Assembly (NCBI RefSeq): GCF_019175385.1
Contig: NC_083344.1
Coordinates: forward strand, 58,776,782-58,840,781
From: Lycium barbarum
Lineage: Eukaryota > Streptophyta > Magnoliopsida > Solanales > Solanaceae
DNA length: 64,000 bases
Direction of reading: 5' to 3'
Below are positions 1 through 11,314 of this stretch, in pieces; position 1 is the stretch's first letter, and each line of letters begins with the position of its first letter. A program made the position numbers and the translations under genes. A model generated the notes under the pieces. The model ran no database searches and was not told the origin of the DNA. It saw only the letters and a list, made by a program, of their open reading frames with translations.

Positions 1-178
1 TTGGTTAGTTGTGACTCCTCAGGAGACAGGTTTATGATGATATGTGGCGTTATAAATCTTTAGTTGCTTTTACAAGTTTCCATACTGTCCTTAGTTTCAG
101 TCTGACTATATCTAACAGGTTCGTATACGAGTGTCTAGCTCAGGCACTAGTCACGGCTCATGGGGTTGGGTCTTGACA
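1..178 (+). repeat. 3' end of an LTR (element K, D family)
   Basis: The first 178 bases match the last part of the element D LTR (2731-2816 continued at 33631-33723), ending in TTGACA like the TCGTGACA end of its relatives. No primer site follows: the next bases are a Gag reading frame. K is therefore a solo LTR or a 3' LTR inserted in that gag, with ACACT (179-183) the probable right copy of the target duplication. The left part lies outside the window. Confidence 0.8.
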
Positions 179-708
179 ACACTATTATAAGGTTTGTAGC
201 CAACTTGAATCGAGACATCTCTAAACCGATGAGGCTCAAAACCTATAATAGTCTTGAAGAGGCATTCCATGACGCATCCAAGGTTGAGGCGGATCTAAAA
301 GAAGAGAGGACCTATAAAGACAAAAGCAAATCGTCTTCAACTTAGAACAAAGGCAAAGAAAAGTGGAAAACTTCCACTTGGGATAAGCCCAAGAGCGACA
401 CTCAAGCACGTCAAGCCAAATTCGATTACAAAGCCAAAGGTGATGACAAGGCTAAAGGAGGTAACAATTCTAACACCAACTATAACCGACCTTCTACCAT
501 CCAATGCTTTAAGTGCCAAGGGAGAGGGCACATTGTGAGTGAGTGTCCCAATCGGAGGACTATCACAATAGTGAGGGATGGGTATCGAACCGATGATGAA
601 CATGAAGGCGGGGATGGTCATGAAGAAGGGGGAGAAAGAAGTGAGTGTGAGGGTGATTCCGATGAAGAGTGTTATATCCTGTATTTTTACACATTGGATT
701 ATTCGTAA
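179..708 (+). pseudogene. gag fragment with zinc knuckle, older Gypsy element L
   Basis: This is a fragment of a Gag polyprotein from a Gypsy family different from the others in the window. The frame is open from the K junction to a TAG at 343-345 and then open again to a TAA at 706-708. It begins with a capsid-end segment (RFVANLNRDISKP), continues through a Lys-rich stretch, and has a CCHC knuckle CFKCQGRGHIVSEC at 505-546, followed by an acidic tail rich in Glu, Asp and Gly. The knuckle would bind RNA in the particle. The left side is cut by LTR K and the right side by element D, so neither the Gag start nor any pol is visible. It is the oldest layer here. Clade assignment is uncertain. 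Confidence 0.8.
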
Positions 709-749
709 GCTAATCGACATAAGTTCAAGGACAAGATTATTTTTGAGAT

Positions 750-2816
750 ATGAGACAAGGACTTTTTAATCCCGATTTTAATAGTGCACGGTTTGCACAT
801 TAATTACAATTTGTGTAGAAACATTAGTGAAGATTAGGGATTAATTAACCATGATTAGATTATTAAGTGGGAATTAATGATTAATTACCTTAATTAGACC
901 ACTAAGTGGGCCCCACTACAACATGGCTGAATTTGATTGGTGCATGCCATAGTGGGACACATGTCAAGTGGGCTGGCCACATGTCAAGTGGGTAGGCAGC
1001 ATATATATATAAGTGATGACTAATTAGTAGTCATACACTTCATTTCATCTTCTCTAATTCAATTGAATGCAAGAACCAAACAGCCATGGCTGCTCACGGC
1101 TAACTCCCAAGTGATTGGAAGGGAAATTTAATGTTCTAGTTTCATTTTCTTATTGAAATTAGGAGTGGGTAGCATGTTCAATTTACCTTGTTCATAAGGC
1201 AAAAACGTTCCAGCCCTCTCCTTGATAAAGTGAGCAGCAACTTTCTTATTCTTTTGAATTGAAGACCTTGTTCTTATGGGATGGAGCAGCCATGTTAGAA
1301 TTTAAATTGAGGAAGAAGAAGTGGTACAATTGGTGCAAGTGATTGTAGAATCTGTCCCAACCTATTTAAGGTAAGATTTCTTCTTCTTGTAATGTAGTTG
1401 GAGTTAATGATGTGGTAATGGAGAGATTAAATTGTATTAGACGAAATTTGAAGTAAGAAAATTGCATTATTATTGTTGACGTTGTAATTGGGCAGAATTG
1501 GAGTTATCTTAATTTAATAATGGTGGATTAGGTTTGATTGTTGTTGTGGTTATTGTTTTTATGGATTATGTGTTAAAAATGAAGGAATCTTGATATTTAA
1601 AGTTGTAGTTGTTTTCATGAGGTTGTTGGACTCATTTGGAATGTTGTACTGGCCGTTTCGAGGTGTTCTTGGATCTTGTTTTGACTAGTTCTTGACATGG
1701 TAACTTGGACGTGTAGTTTTTGATGTCGTTCTGGTTGTGGTATAGTTAGCTTGGATGTGAGGGAAGTTAGTGATATAGGGGAAATGCCGCCCAATTTTCT
1801 AGACATGAATTACTAACTTCGAAATACGTTTTAAGATTTTTCATAGCTTAACTATAGTTCTTAACGTCTTAATATAGGTTGAGGTACTTCGGGTAGCGTA
1901 TACATATCGAATCACGGATTAAACGTCAAAGGTATGTAAAGCTAACCCTTCTTTATTTTTGGCATGATCTATGTGAGACGAACAGACGACGAATGTATAA
2001 ACCCAAAAGAAGCTCCTATTCTTAGAGACACTAGGATGGCTAATGTTCTTGATTTCCAGAAGTTGTTTCATTATTTCCTGATACATGTCTATGATTCCTG
2101 AAGTTCTATTTGATATAATCCATAGTGATATTCGAGGGGGTACTTGACATGACTGTTGTCTTTAATTCTCAAGTGTTAGCTCATTCTAATTATTCTATTG
2201 AGTCTCAGATGATGATTTAGTTTGCATATGGTTGCTCATTATTCTGCTCGTGCATGCCGTTAATATATCTTTCACCGAGTCATCTCAGGCACAGATGCAT
2301 TGGTATCTTTGATTATCATACTTGCCTCCTGTAATCTTTTATTCAGTTATGATTTTCTTTATTGTACTTCATGCTTTATATACTCAGTACATTTCTCGTA
2401 CTGACCCCCTTTCTTCGGGGGGCTGCGTTTCATGCCCCCAGGCACAGACACTCAGTTTGGTGATCCTCCAGCCTAGGACTTCAACTCAGCTGTTTGGAGA
2501 GCTCCATTGTTTCAGAGCTTGATTATTTTGGTACAAATCTTCTGATGTAGACTTATGCATATCCAGGGGTACGGCGGGGCCCTGTCCCGTCATATTTCAC
2601 TTTTATACTCTTAGAGGTCTGTAGACTTGTGTGGGTTGTACGTAGGTTTTGGTCAACTATGTTGATATGATTCGCTTTGGGTATTTCCGTGTATAGTGGC
2701 AGCCTTGTCGGCTTGCGTATTATGTTTTGTGTTGGTTAGCTGTGACTCCTCAGGAGACAGGTTTATGATGATACGTGACGTTATGAATCATTAGTTGCCT
2801 TTACAAGTTCCCATAC
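750..2816 (+). repeat. Element D 5' LTR, first part
   Basis: This non-coding stretch matches the reverse complement of H (55270-57429) from about 1290 onward, and its end matches K. The left boundary lies between 709 and about 790 and cannot be fixed because no second complete copy is present. It carries the shared LTR signals: promoter-like block near 1770-1801, donor-like AAG/GTATGT with GT at 1932-1933, twin hairpins at 2384-2421, and a GCCCTGT-loop hairpin at 2571-2593. It stops at the CATAC duplication (2812-2816), where C is inserted. Confidence 0.75.
2812..2816. other. Target duplication CATAC, left of C
   Basis: The five bases before C are CATAC and the five after it (33626-33630) are also CATAC. 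Removing C and one copy restores a continuous D LTR that matches K at 85-178. Confidence 0.9.
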
Positions 2817-3596
2817 TATCACGACCCGTCTGGAGGGCTGCGACGAGCACCCGGTGCTAGCCCACCCGGGCACCCCTTAACTTACTCTTATGCTTACATC
2901 TACGTGATCCATACAGTTAAACGCATAATTCTACTCATTCATCATGCTAGTCCCATTGGACAATAATGCCTTTAAATCATATTTGGCATCTAGACCACGT
3001 CAAATGTACATAAGCCGACAAGGCTACCAAAAGATATACAAAATATAGGCCGACAAGGCCGGACATGTCTAATCATATACACGTGACTACGAGCCTCTAA
3101 GAAGAGTATAACATATCACATGAGCGGGACAGGGCCTCCCTATGCCCATAATTATGTACACAAAAGAATAAGTACCCAAAAAGCTATGGCTCCGAATGAA
3201 ATGGAGCTCTGCTATGAAATCTTTGAGAAAGCAGCTATGGGTCAAGCCTGTCTCCCTGTGCACCTGCGGGCATGCCACAGCGTCTACAAACAAAAGGACG
3301 TCAGTACGAAGAATGTACTCAGTATGTAAAGCATGATCAATATCGACATAGAAGCATGAATAGCAACATAAGAAATAGCATAGGATGGGAGATGGCAATA
3401 TCATCGCCATATGCACTTACTTGCCTTTCATAGAAACTTTCCATTTCTAATATGTATTTGTGTACATACAACATTGTCCGTATTCCACAATAGTACTCGT
3501 ACCATATTTGTGCTCGTATTCGTAAACATGCCCTTATTCACATTCATACACATAGTAATATAATATCATATACATAATCATGTCATATACATAGCA

Positions 3597-3860
3597 TACC
3601 CGACCACGTAGGATCGGTGTTTCATGCATATCCTTATATAACATACCCGACCATGTAGGTTTGGTGTTTCACGTACCCGACCATATATAGGCTCGGTGAT
3701 CATACATACCTAGCCAACCAAGGCTCAGTGTTACACGTACCTGGCCCTACCAAGGCTCAGTGTTGTCCATACCCAACTGCAGTGGTGTGCGCGCGTTACA
3801 GAAACATACATACATATACATCTATACATATACTACCCGGCCATATAAGCACGGTGTTTC
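3597..3860. repeat. Imperfect tandem repeats in C LTR
   Basis: A unit of about 35-40 bp recurs six or more times. Each has CCGACC or CTGGCC, a short spacer, GGCTCGGTG or GGCTCAGTG, then an AT-rich joint (near 3600, 3650, 3680, 3715, 3740 and 3838). Each unit can form a small hairpin. The same array is at 31874-32150 in the other LTR. Confidence 0.7.
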
Positions 3861-4943
3861 ATAGTAGCCATACAAGGGCATACATACATCTAGCTCATAA
3901 GCATCTTTACTATTATCATTATTATCCTCATCGTTATCATTATCGCTATTACCATTATAGTCGTCATTAATATCATTATCACTATTATCATCATTCATCA
4001 CACTTATCTCTATAGGCTTACTCATCATACGAGGAACTTGGTACAATCGTAGCATATCAATAATCGTGAGCTTAATAGCTCGGAAGATCGAATCATTTAT
4101 GAGACATCATAGACTTATGGAATATTTAGATGTTTGGCCCAAGAACCATGCCTTATGAAAGAAGGGTTAGCCTTACATACCTTTCCGTTCAACTATTTTA
4201 CACTTGCACGTTCTCCTCCAATGCTAGCGTTTCTACCTTCATTAAAAGTCATACTACCATTAGAATCAATAGCTAGCATATATGACTAAAGCTAGAGAAA
4301 ATCGGATAGCATCTCCTCTATTTATACGACATTTCCTCCATAACATATATCAACTCCCAAACCTCAATAACACATTCACAATACCATAACAATAGTCATT
4401 ACTCATTCACATTATCCATATTTCTAGACTTACATTCAAATCATCCATATCCATGGCCATAACACACAACGACGTCCATTCACATAAATTTCTCATCTCA
4501 TGTTCTCAACATCATTTATAACGCATTTACATCACAATACATCAAGAACCATAACTCAATTCAAACCATTTTTCAAAATGACACTATTCCATATTCATGA
4601 CCCCTTTTACCATACCCTTCTACAATCCAAGTATTTCAACTCTTAAGTACCTTAAACAACATACAAATATCATGAATCTTACCTTAGATGTTGTAGGAAC
4701 AAGCTTTAGTTGATAATACTCCACTTGAGCAAAAACCCTAGTTTATCTCCATGAGATTTCTTGACTTGAATGACCTTTAATGGGTTTGCTTGCACTTGAT
4801 TAATTTGTTTAATGTTGTTGATCACCAAATACCCTTGAATTCTTGTGGATTATATGTGGAGAGATGTTTTAGAGAGAAGGGGTGGCAAGGGAAATGAAAT
4901 GAAATATAACTTGGCCTTTTCATTTATTGAGCCAAAATCTGCC

Positions 4944-5107
4944 CCGACCAAATATACGGACCAACATACGGTCCGTATATATTGTACGAGCCGTATGTTT
5001 AGTCGTACATTTGGTCCAGAGACTTGAGCCATTCTAGGCTGATTATACGGTCCCAAACATACGGACCGTATAATTTATACGGCCAGTATGTTTGGCCGTA
5101 TAATCCC
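4944..5107. repeat. Cluster of ATACGG-type palindromes in C LTR
   Basis: The motif ATACGG(T/A)CC and its complement recur in both directions, forming adjacent inverted repeats such as the pair at 5047-5071 and another at 5078-5102. It lies about 340-500 bp inside the LTR from its 5' end on the minus strand, upstream of the promoter-like block. The 5' LTR keeps it at 33122-33286. Confidence 0.7.
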
Positions 5108-5446
5108 CAGTGATCCCGAAATTCGTTTCGTCGATTCGTTTGATCTCCAATCCTTGTGGAACCTTCTTAACACTTGTTCAACACTTCAATACCAATCTAA
5201 GCGACGTTATCACACTTCTCCAAGACATCGTTAATTTCTTGTTAACTCATTACTCGCATTTCCTTTCCAATACTTACCAAATACTTTGCCTTATCTTAGC
5301 CAACTTTCTCGTCTTACATCGGATGCCTTTAAAATCTCACTTAGGGTCATTAAACGTCATTTCTTACTCATGGAAACATCATACACTCGTACTCGTCACC
5401 AGTTCATCCACTTGCATACCAACGGAGGATTTTCCGAGGTGTAACA

Positions 5447-5482
5447 TTCTTCCCCCCTTAAGAACATTCGTCCTCGAATGTT
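5447..5482 (-). promoter_or_regulatory. Element C polypurine tract and upstream inverted repeat
   Basis: On the minus strand, TAAGGGGGGAAGAA (5460-5447) directly abuts the 3' LTR and would prime plus-strand DNA synthesis. Just upstream is the perfect inverted repeat AACATTCGAGGACGAATGTT (5482-5463), also found before the tracts of A, B, E and, with one change, I. Confidence 0.88.
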
Positions 5483-5650
5483 AAAGTGTTCGGGAATTCT
5501 ATAAAAATTTCGCCAGAGTTTCCCCTATAATATAGCACTACCATCCTGTCACAACATCCCATAATATCGATGCCTCACAGGGCCAAAACATAATAGCAAT
5601 AAAATTTGGCCACACACGACCAAAAATCATAAAAGGAAAACATTCATACC
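5483..5650 (-). other. Element C 3' untranslated segment
   Basis: This is the region between the gag-pol stop at 5651 and the inverted repeat before the polypurine tract. I see no reading frame or repeat in it. Confidence 0.6.
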
Positions 5651-5981
5651 TTATAATCTTGATGTCTCATCTTGGACTTCTTCCAAGGGCTGAAATAACT
5701 GTGGGTATCTGGATCGCATACTTTCTTCCGCTTCCCATTTCATTTCCTCTCGTTTGCTGCTTCTCCATGGAACCTTAACTGAGGCCACTTCTTTGTTTCT
5801 AAGCCTCCGTACTTGCTTGTCTATTATGGCAATGGGTATCTCTTCATAAGATAACTTTTTTGTCACATGTACATAACTTATTGGCACAATCTTAGTAGGA
5901 TCTCCTACACATTTCCGAAGCATCGAGACATGGAAAACTGGATGGACCGACTCCAAATCCGGAGGTAGATCTAATTCATAG
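5651..5981 (-). pseudogene. Element C integrase tail and chromodomain
   Basis: This is the C-terminal end of the C polyprotein, separated from the rest by element B. It reads from YELDLPPDLESVHPVFHVSM (end of the GPY region) into a chromodomain-like stretch with conserved pieces IAIIDKQVRRLRN, VPWRSSKREEMKWE and RYPQLF, stopping at 5651. In chromoviruses this domain binds histone marks and steers integration into heterochromatin. The codon series continues exactly across the CATAG duplication into 26476. The piece itself has no stop. Confidence 0.85.
5977..5981. other. Target duplication CATAG, left of B
   Basis: CATAG precedes B here and follows it at 26476-26480, a perfect 5-bp duplication in the integrase region of C. 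Confidence 0.93.
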
Positions 5982-6599
5982 TGTCACAACCTAATCTCCC
6001 TAGGGTGTGATGGGCACCCGACCCTTACTTAGGGCCGAGCGAACCCTCTGACCCTTAGTACACACATAATCTTGTCAAACTTTTAAATCAAATAAGGATG
6101 AAACACATAGCAAAACTATCAGAAATATTCTTTCTCGTAGTTTTCAAATCAAACAAAATCTGTAATCATATAGAACTTATATCATAACACAAAATGACAC
6201 ATCGGCCGATGGAGCCGCTTACAGAACTGGCAACCAATACCCACGACTCTGTCTGCAAAGTCTCTAACTTCGAACAAAACATCATAGCATAATACTCTGA
6301 CTCGGCAACACTCCAGAGGCAAATGGAGCTTGCCAACATTGCTGGAACATCTTCTGTAATGACTTCTACTCATCTGGGTGTATCTGTGCGGCATGAAACG
6401 CAGCCCCCGAAGAAAGGGGGTCAGTACGGAATATGTACTGAGCATGTAAGGCAAGGATCACGGTAAAAGAGAATCATAGCTGAAACAGAGATTTACCAGA
6501 ATCAAGTATAAACTTGTAAAACATCACAGTACTTGCTTTCTCAAAAGAAAATCAGATATGTCATCATAAATCATAAATGAAAATCATGTATGCCATCAT

Positions 6600-7025
6600 C
6601 GTATATCATATGTCATATAACATGCTTCGGCCCTATAGTGAGGGACGCGGTGAGTAAGTTCATGCATGTCATCACCATATATCATGTCCGCATATAACGT
6701 GCCCCGGCCCTCCAATGAGGGACGCGGTGAATGAAATCATGTATCACATTTACATATAACCTGCCCCGGCCCTCCATTGAGGGACGCGGTGAATGAAATC
6801 ATGTATGCCAGTGTCATGTATCATATATGCATGTAACGTGCCCCGACCCTCTTTTGCGGGACGCGGTGAATGAGATCATGTGCCATCCGGGCCACCACCC
6901 CGTCATCAGATCATAATGTCATCATATCATATATAACATGCCCCGGCCCGCAAGTGAGAGGGACGCAGTGAACAATGCAGAGAAGTACGCACGAGAACAT
7001 ACCCTGGCCCGGGACGCAGTGAAGG
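6600..7025. repeat. GC-rich tandem array in B LTR
   Basis: Five to six imperfect copies of a 60-80 bp unit centred on TGCCCCGGCCCT..GAGGGACGCGGTGAA (copies near 6620, 6698, 6762, 6839, 6938 and 7001). The 5' LTR (24035-24375) has one fewer: the copy near 6698 is absent. Each core can pair with itself (CCCGGCCCT with GAGGGACG). Confidence 0.8.
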
Positions 7026-8617
7026 ACATACTGAGACTTGCACGAACAGAGTAGTGCGAAACCATATGCACATAAATCAAGACTCGATAAATACGTACAC
7101 TTACCGACGTTTGAAGGATCATAAACGCGTTTCGAATCAATCGGAGTTAGTATATGAAAGTTACATACATTTTTACCACAGAACTTTTACGAACGTTTCA
7201 AAGTAAATCCAATATCTTTTACAAAAGATAGGGACATTAAAACTTACAGAACTCTTTCAGAAACAAAACACTTTATACTTATCTCATTATTCAATCATAT
7301 AATAAGCTCGATCATATCAGACATACTTATATCAGAAGTGAATCAGAATCATAGACAACCTCGGAAGCATATCAAACAGAGCTTCGGAATCATGGCTACA
7401 TATCAAGTCCATATGAAGTAACTTATTCATTTATTAATCATACAATGGACTCAACCATACGAGATATGCTCATGACAAAAGAGAATAAGCATCATGACCA
7501 AGTTCGGAATCAAAGAGTAGAATTACCCCGAGGTGCGTGTCATGTCATACCTTACTTAGCTCTAGGACATGCCAAAAGAAAGAAGGAATAAGCCTTATAG
7601 ACCTGTCCCACGACCAACTAGCTACGCTTATTTGTCCAAACTTGCTAGTCTACATACAAAAGAATTCACATAATCATTAGATTCATGGACATATACTTGT
7701 CTTAGTCTTTCAAATGAATTCACTTATATTCTACCAAAATTTCGGCAGCATTTCCCCTGTAAATACAACATCCCCGAGAATCTTACTCGGCCCAAATCAT
7801 CAACAACAAATCCGAGAATGTAACTCGGCCAATTTATCAACAATAATCCGAGAATTCCACTCGGCCACATTATCCACAATAATCTGAAATCTTCCAAACT
7901 TAATAAGGACAGTAACAACACATTGTTTTCTTCCAAATTCATGAACTACACCACAATCTACACTTTAACAACTTTTTCAATCAATTCCAAATACCTTCTA
8001 ACGTTAGTAACTTCTTTTACATAATTCGACAACATTTGCTTATATTCAATTCAATCACAACAACCAACTTACAATCTTCCAAACACATGTCTCACTTCCA
8101 AATTCATAAATTATGTTTACAACTTACACATTAGGACTATCATTCCTACAAGTATAAAAAACCATACTAATGTCATACTAACTTCCTCAATAATGCACAA
8201 ACAATTTCAAATTCAATCCAAGTCACCAAACCTTCATTTTACATCATGAAATCCACAACACAACAATCAACTACTAAATAAAATCATTTCATCTTTTCTA
8301 CACAACACCACCCTATTCGGCCATACCACATACACACATATTTTATGAACTTCACCCTTTTCCACATACTACAACACTCAACAACATGCATATACCATCC
8401 ATAACATATGAAAGAGAGTTAAACCTTACCTTTTCCTCATAGCTCTTCAACTTGGCTAGGGTTGTGAATTGCACCATTGAATGGTTTGCTTGCTCCAACA
8501 ACCATCCCATGTTAATTAGGGCCTTCAAATTAGTTGGAATACTAGGAGGAAATAATTTTTCTTGATCAATTTTCCATGGCTAAATTTTTGCACCATGGCC
8601 GAACCCTTCTCTTTCTC

Positions 8618-8682
8618 TTTTTTTTTTTTTTTTTTTTTCTTGCTCTCCAACTTCCTAAATTAAATTGATGAATAAAGTGGCC

Positions 8683-8727
<45 letters not shown>
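8618..8727. repeat. Poly-T run and (TA)n microsatellite in B LTR
   Basis: A run of about 21 T (8618-8638) is followed by a (TA) tract of about 38 bp (8690-8727). The other LTR has a broken T run and a 32-bp TA tract (26041-26072), so both have slipped since insertion. Confidence 0.9.
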
Positions 8728-8730
<3 letters not shown>

Positions 8731-9128
8731 ATACAAGGGTGGCCACATGTCCCCTTCTCTATTTTTCTTGAAGTTTCTTGAAATTAAACAAAGAAGACTA
8801 AGTGTCTTCTTATGTAAGCTTTAGTCCTCATTAAATAAAATGTGGACATATACCACACATACCAAACAGCCAACATGGCCCCTTCAAGAACCTTCATGAA
8901 TATTTTGTGAAATTCCCATTTTTCCCCTAGCCTTCCACAATATTACCATGAACCACTTTGTGAATTTCCCTTTTTACCCTTAGCCTTTCTCAATATTTCC
9001 ATACTAATAGTATTCATATATAATATTAAACCAACTTGTACATTAAAATAATTTTTGAAGATGGTCATTTCCTTAACTTACCACGTCTACCTCGAAATAT
9101 CCGAACGTACAAACTACGGGCTATAACA

Positions 9129-9170
9129 TCCTCCCCCCCCCCCCCTTTAGAACATTCGTCCTCGAATGTT
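9129..9170 (-). promoter_or_regulatory. Element B polypurine tract and inverted repeat
   Basis: On the minus strand AAAG followed by a long G run and AGGA (9149-9129) abuts the 3' LTR. The 20-nt inverted repeat AACATTCGAGGACGAATGTT lies just upstream (9170-9151), identical to that of A, C and E. Confidence 0.9.
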
Positions 9171-9922
9171 CAACTGACCTCGTGAGGTGTCATAATACTT
9201 CGGGAGGGTTCCTTTATAGTTGTCCTTTTCTTCATGCTCATTCCTTATCTTGCACCTTATTTCCTTTATAATCGAGCCCCTCGGTCTTTACATGAGTCCT
9301 CATTCCGTATCATGGTTTTCCTAATCCACTGTGCCAACTTATTATCCTTCGCAGTCCAGCTACACTTATAGTAACTTATAATCCGGGTTCACTTAACTTC
9401 TTAGTTCGCAGCATCTTTGAGTTCTTACTACAACTTTTTCTTTACTTCTTTTTCTCACATCTCTTAACACAAGTATACTTGCCTTTGATTTATTTGTATT
9501 GGAGTTCATTTCGTCCATCGTTATTCCTTGTTGGCCCTCCAATGTGGATTCCTTACAAATATGATCGAGCATTGCTTCACGTCAATAGTTCATATAAATT
9601 TATAACGTATATTCAAATACTCCGTATCATTAATGGTCCATGAACTATTTTATAGTATCCAATGAACCCTTTTATCTCCTTCACCAACGCTGCGTTCTTT
9701 CTTGTTTTCAAAAATTTCCAATCCACCAATCGTAGGTACTTTTATTACCATAGTCGTCGTCATCCGAAATATCCTTTGAATCATATCATTTTCTCCATTA
9801 TTCTTTGTAAACTTAGCTTGTAAGCATTTTCTTGCTCTTTTTATTACTCTTTTCCGCATGTCGCTGCGTACTTAGATACTACGCAATTTTTGCTTGATAC
9901 GGGGGATTCAAATTATGGTCCC
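9171..9922 (-). other. Element B interior, 3' part, non-coding
   Basis: This is the B interior between its pre-tract inverted repeat and the A insertion. It is pyrimidine-rich on the plus strand (purine-rich in the B transcript). No open frame of note or recognisable retrotransposon domain was found on either strand. Confidence 0.6.
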
Positions 9923-10512
9923 TGTTATGTCCCGTATTTTCGCGCATTTGGAAAAATTAGAAATAATCTTGACTTGTATGAAATAAAGTCATCATTGGTT
10001 ACATTTAACACAAGAGTTGTGCATGAAAGAATATTTTTGTGGAAGTGTGGAATAAGGCTAAGGGAAAAATTGGAATTTCGGAAATTAGTTTCGGGAATTA
10101 CAAATAGGGCCATAATTAATTGGGCTAGAAAGAGCAAAAAAAAAAAAAATTAAGGCCCAATTGGTGGGGGTGGCCGGCCCCCTTTATGGGTCAAGGCCCA
10201 TGAGTGGGTTTTTAATTGAAAGGCTTAAAAAAAGAGATGACTAAGTCATCTTCAACTTGTAGAGAAAAAAAAAATCAAGAAGCTAAAGACCACCCCATTT
10301 TCGGCTACAAGAAAGAAAAGAAAGAAAATTTTCTTGCCATCAACCTTTGATCCAAAAGTTATTGTTTTGTGATATTTTCACTAATTCTAGTACCCTTTAC
10401 AACTTGGTGTAGCTAATTTGGAAGGTAGGGAGCTTGTTTCCTCAAATTAACAAGTGGGTTTAGTGAAAACGCTTGGAAGAACAAAGGTAAGATCTTGCTC
10501 CTTTTACTTTGG

Positions 10513-10543
10513 AATATATATATATGTGTGTGTGTGTGTGTGT
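10513..10543. repeat. (TA)n(TG)n microsatellite in A LTR
   Basis: A short TA tract runs into a TG tract. The 3' LTR has the same tract near 18628-18660. Confidence 0.9.
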
Positions 10544-11151
10544 TGTAGCATGTAGGAATAAGTAGAAATTATGAAAAATATGAAGGTTTGCAAAGTGGGT
10601 ATATATGGGTGCATTTGGCCGTGTGGTATGGAGATAAGAATGGCAATGAATTAATTTTGTTTAATATGTTAGTTGTGTTGTGATGATCTCTTGTGATGTA
10701 AATGAAGTTAGAATGATATAAGTTTGTATTGAATTGGAATGTAGAAACTTATGTCATTTTAGTATAATTTTCCGACAATAAGGAAATGAAGTTGTTTGGT
10801 TGTGAATTATGATGATCATTGATGAAATTGGAAGTTGGAAACTTGTTATGAAATTGTATGCCAAAGATTTGATGTTTACCATAAATTATGACTTTGGCGG
10901 AAAGTTGTATATTATGTATATCAAGTGTATAACTTAAGGAAAATGATATAAAATGTCTCAAAATCTATATTGTGATGATCTTGAGTGATAATGGATGTGA
11001 AATCATTGATATTAGTGAAGGTTTGGATTAGAATGAAGGTTATGCCAACTTGTGAGAAAAATGACTAGTTGAAGGATATTTGTGTTGTTGATGTTAATGT
11101 TGTCGTTTGGGTTGTTGTTGATGATTTCTAGCCGAGTTGAATTCTCGGGGT

Positions 11152-11192
11152 GCTATATGCATAGGGGAAGTGCTGCCGAAATTTCGGTAGAC
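11152..11192 (+). promoter_or_regulatory. Promoter-like block with CCGAAATTTCGG palindrome (A)
   Basis: A TATA-like CTATATGCATA is followed by GGGGAAGTGCTG and the perfect palindrome CCGAAATTTCGG (11176-11187). The block recurs at the matching place in LTRs of B, D, E, F, G and I and in degraded form in C and H, which have little else in common there. Its position about 1.2 kb into the LTR fits a core promoter; the start site itself is inferred. Confidence 0.6.
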
Positions 11193-11306
11193 AAATATGC
11201 TTTAAGTTGGAATAATGGTATTCATAACTCACGATTGGTAAACTTGACCAATTGCAGTTTTTCGACGAAACGGGAAGTGAGTTTGGAAAGACTTAAGGAG
11301 CGTGAA

Positions 11307-11314
11307 AGGTATGT
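11307..11314 (+). promoter_or_regulatory. Conserved splice-donor-like site in A LTR
   Basis: AG/GTATGT matches the plant 5' splice site consensus, with GT at 11309-11310. It lies about 120 nt after the promoter palindrome, and the same AG/GTATGTAA sequence recurs in LTRs of D, E, F, G, H, I and C. The matching base in the A 3' LTR is changed (AC/GTATGT near 19438). Paired with the acceptor at 13023-13025 it would define a 1717-nt intron. Confidence 0.5.

Larger units (their letters stand above)
2817..5446 (-). repeat. Element C 3' LTR (2630 bp)
   Basis: This copy pairs with 31092-33625. On the minus strand it starts TGTTACACCTCGG and ends at 2817, where the expected CA has become TA (plus strand reads TATCACGACC, against TGTCACGACC at 31092). 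It keeps about 120 bp, roughly 4297-4417, lost from the other LTR. It holds imperfect repeats of a CCGACC..GGATCGG unit (3597-3860), an ATC/ATT-rich simple tract (3905-4010) and a palindrome cluster (4944-5107). Confidence 0.9.
5982..9128 (-). repeat. Element B 3' LTR (3147 bp)
   Basis: It pairs with 23417-26475, and the ends on the minus strand are TGTTATAGCCCGTAG and a terminal TGTGACA. It contains twin hairpins (6404-6441), a GC-rich tandem array (6600-7025), a donor-like site near 7602-7606 changed to GTCTAT, and the promoter-like block (7733-7765). It is longer than its partner because of an extra tandem unit and longer T and TA runs. Confidence 0.92.

Noticed and set aside
1..2816. K and the D LTR as the two LTRs of one short element carrying the L gag
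   Set aside because: No primer site follows K at 179 and no polypurine tract precedes 750. D has its own primer site and genes after its LTR end at 33723.
3728..4055. His/Tyr- or Asp/Asn-rich proteins
   Set aside because: Both strands give biased frames from an ATC/ATT simple-sequence tract in the C LTR.
6600..7025. CRISPR-like array of repeats and spacers
   Set aside because: The repeats are imperfect, inside an LTR with a matching partner copy, and plant genomes have no CRISPR arrays. It is a minisatellite.
8566..8748. Small protein with Ile-Tyr repeats
   Set aside because: It is a translation of the (TA)n and poly-T tracts in the B LTR.
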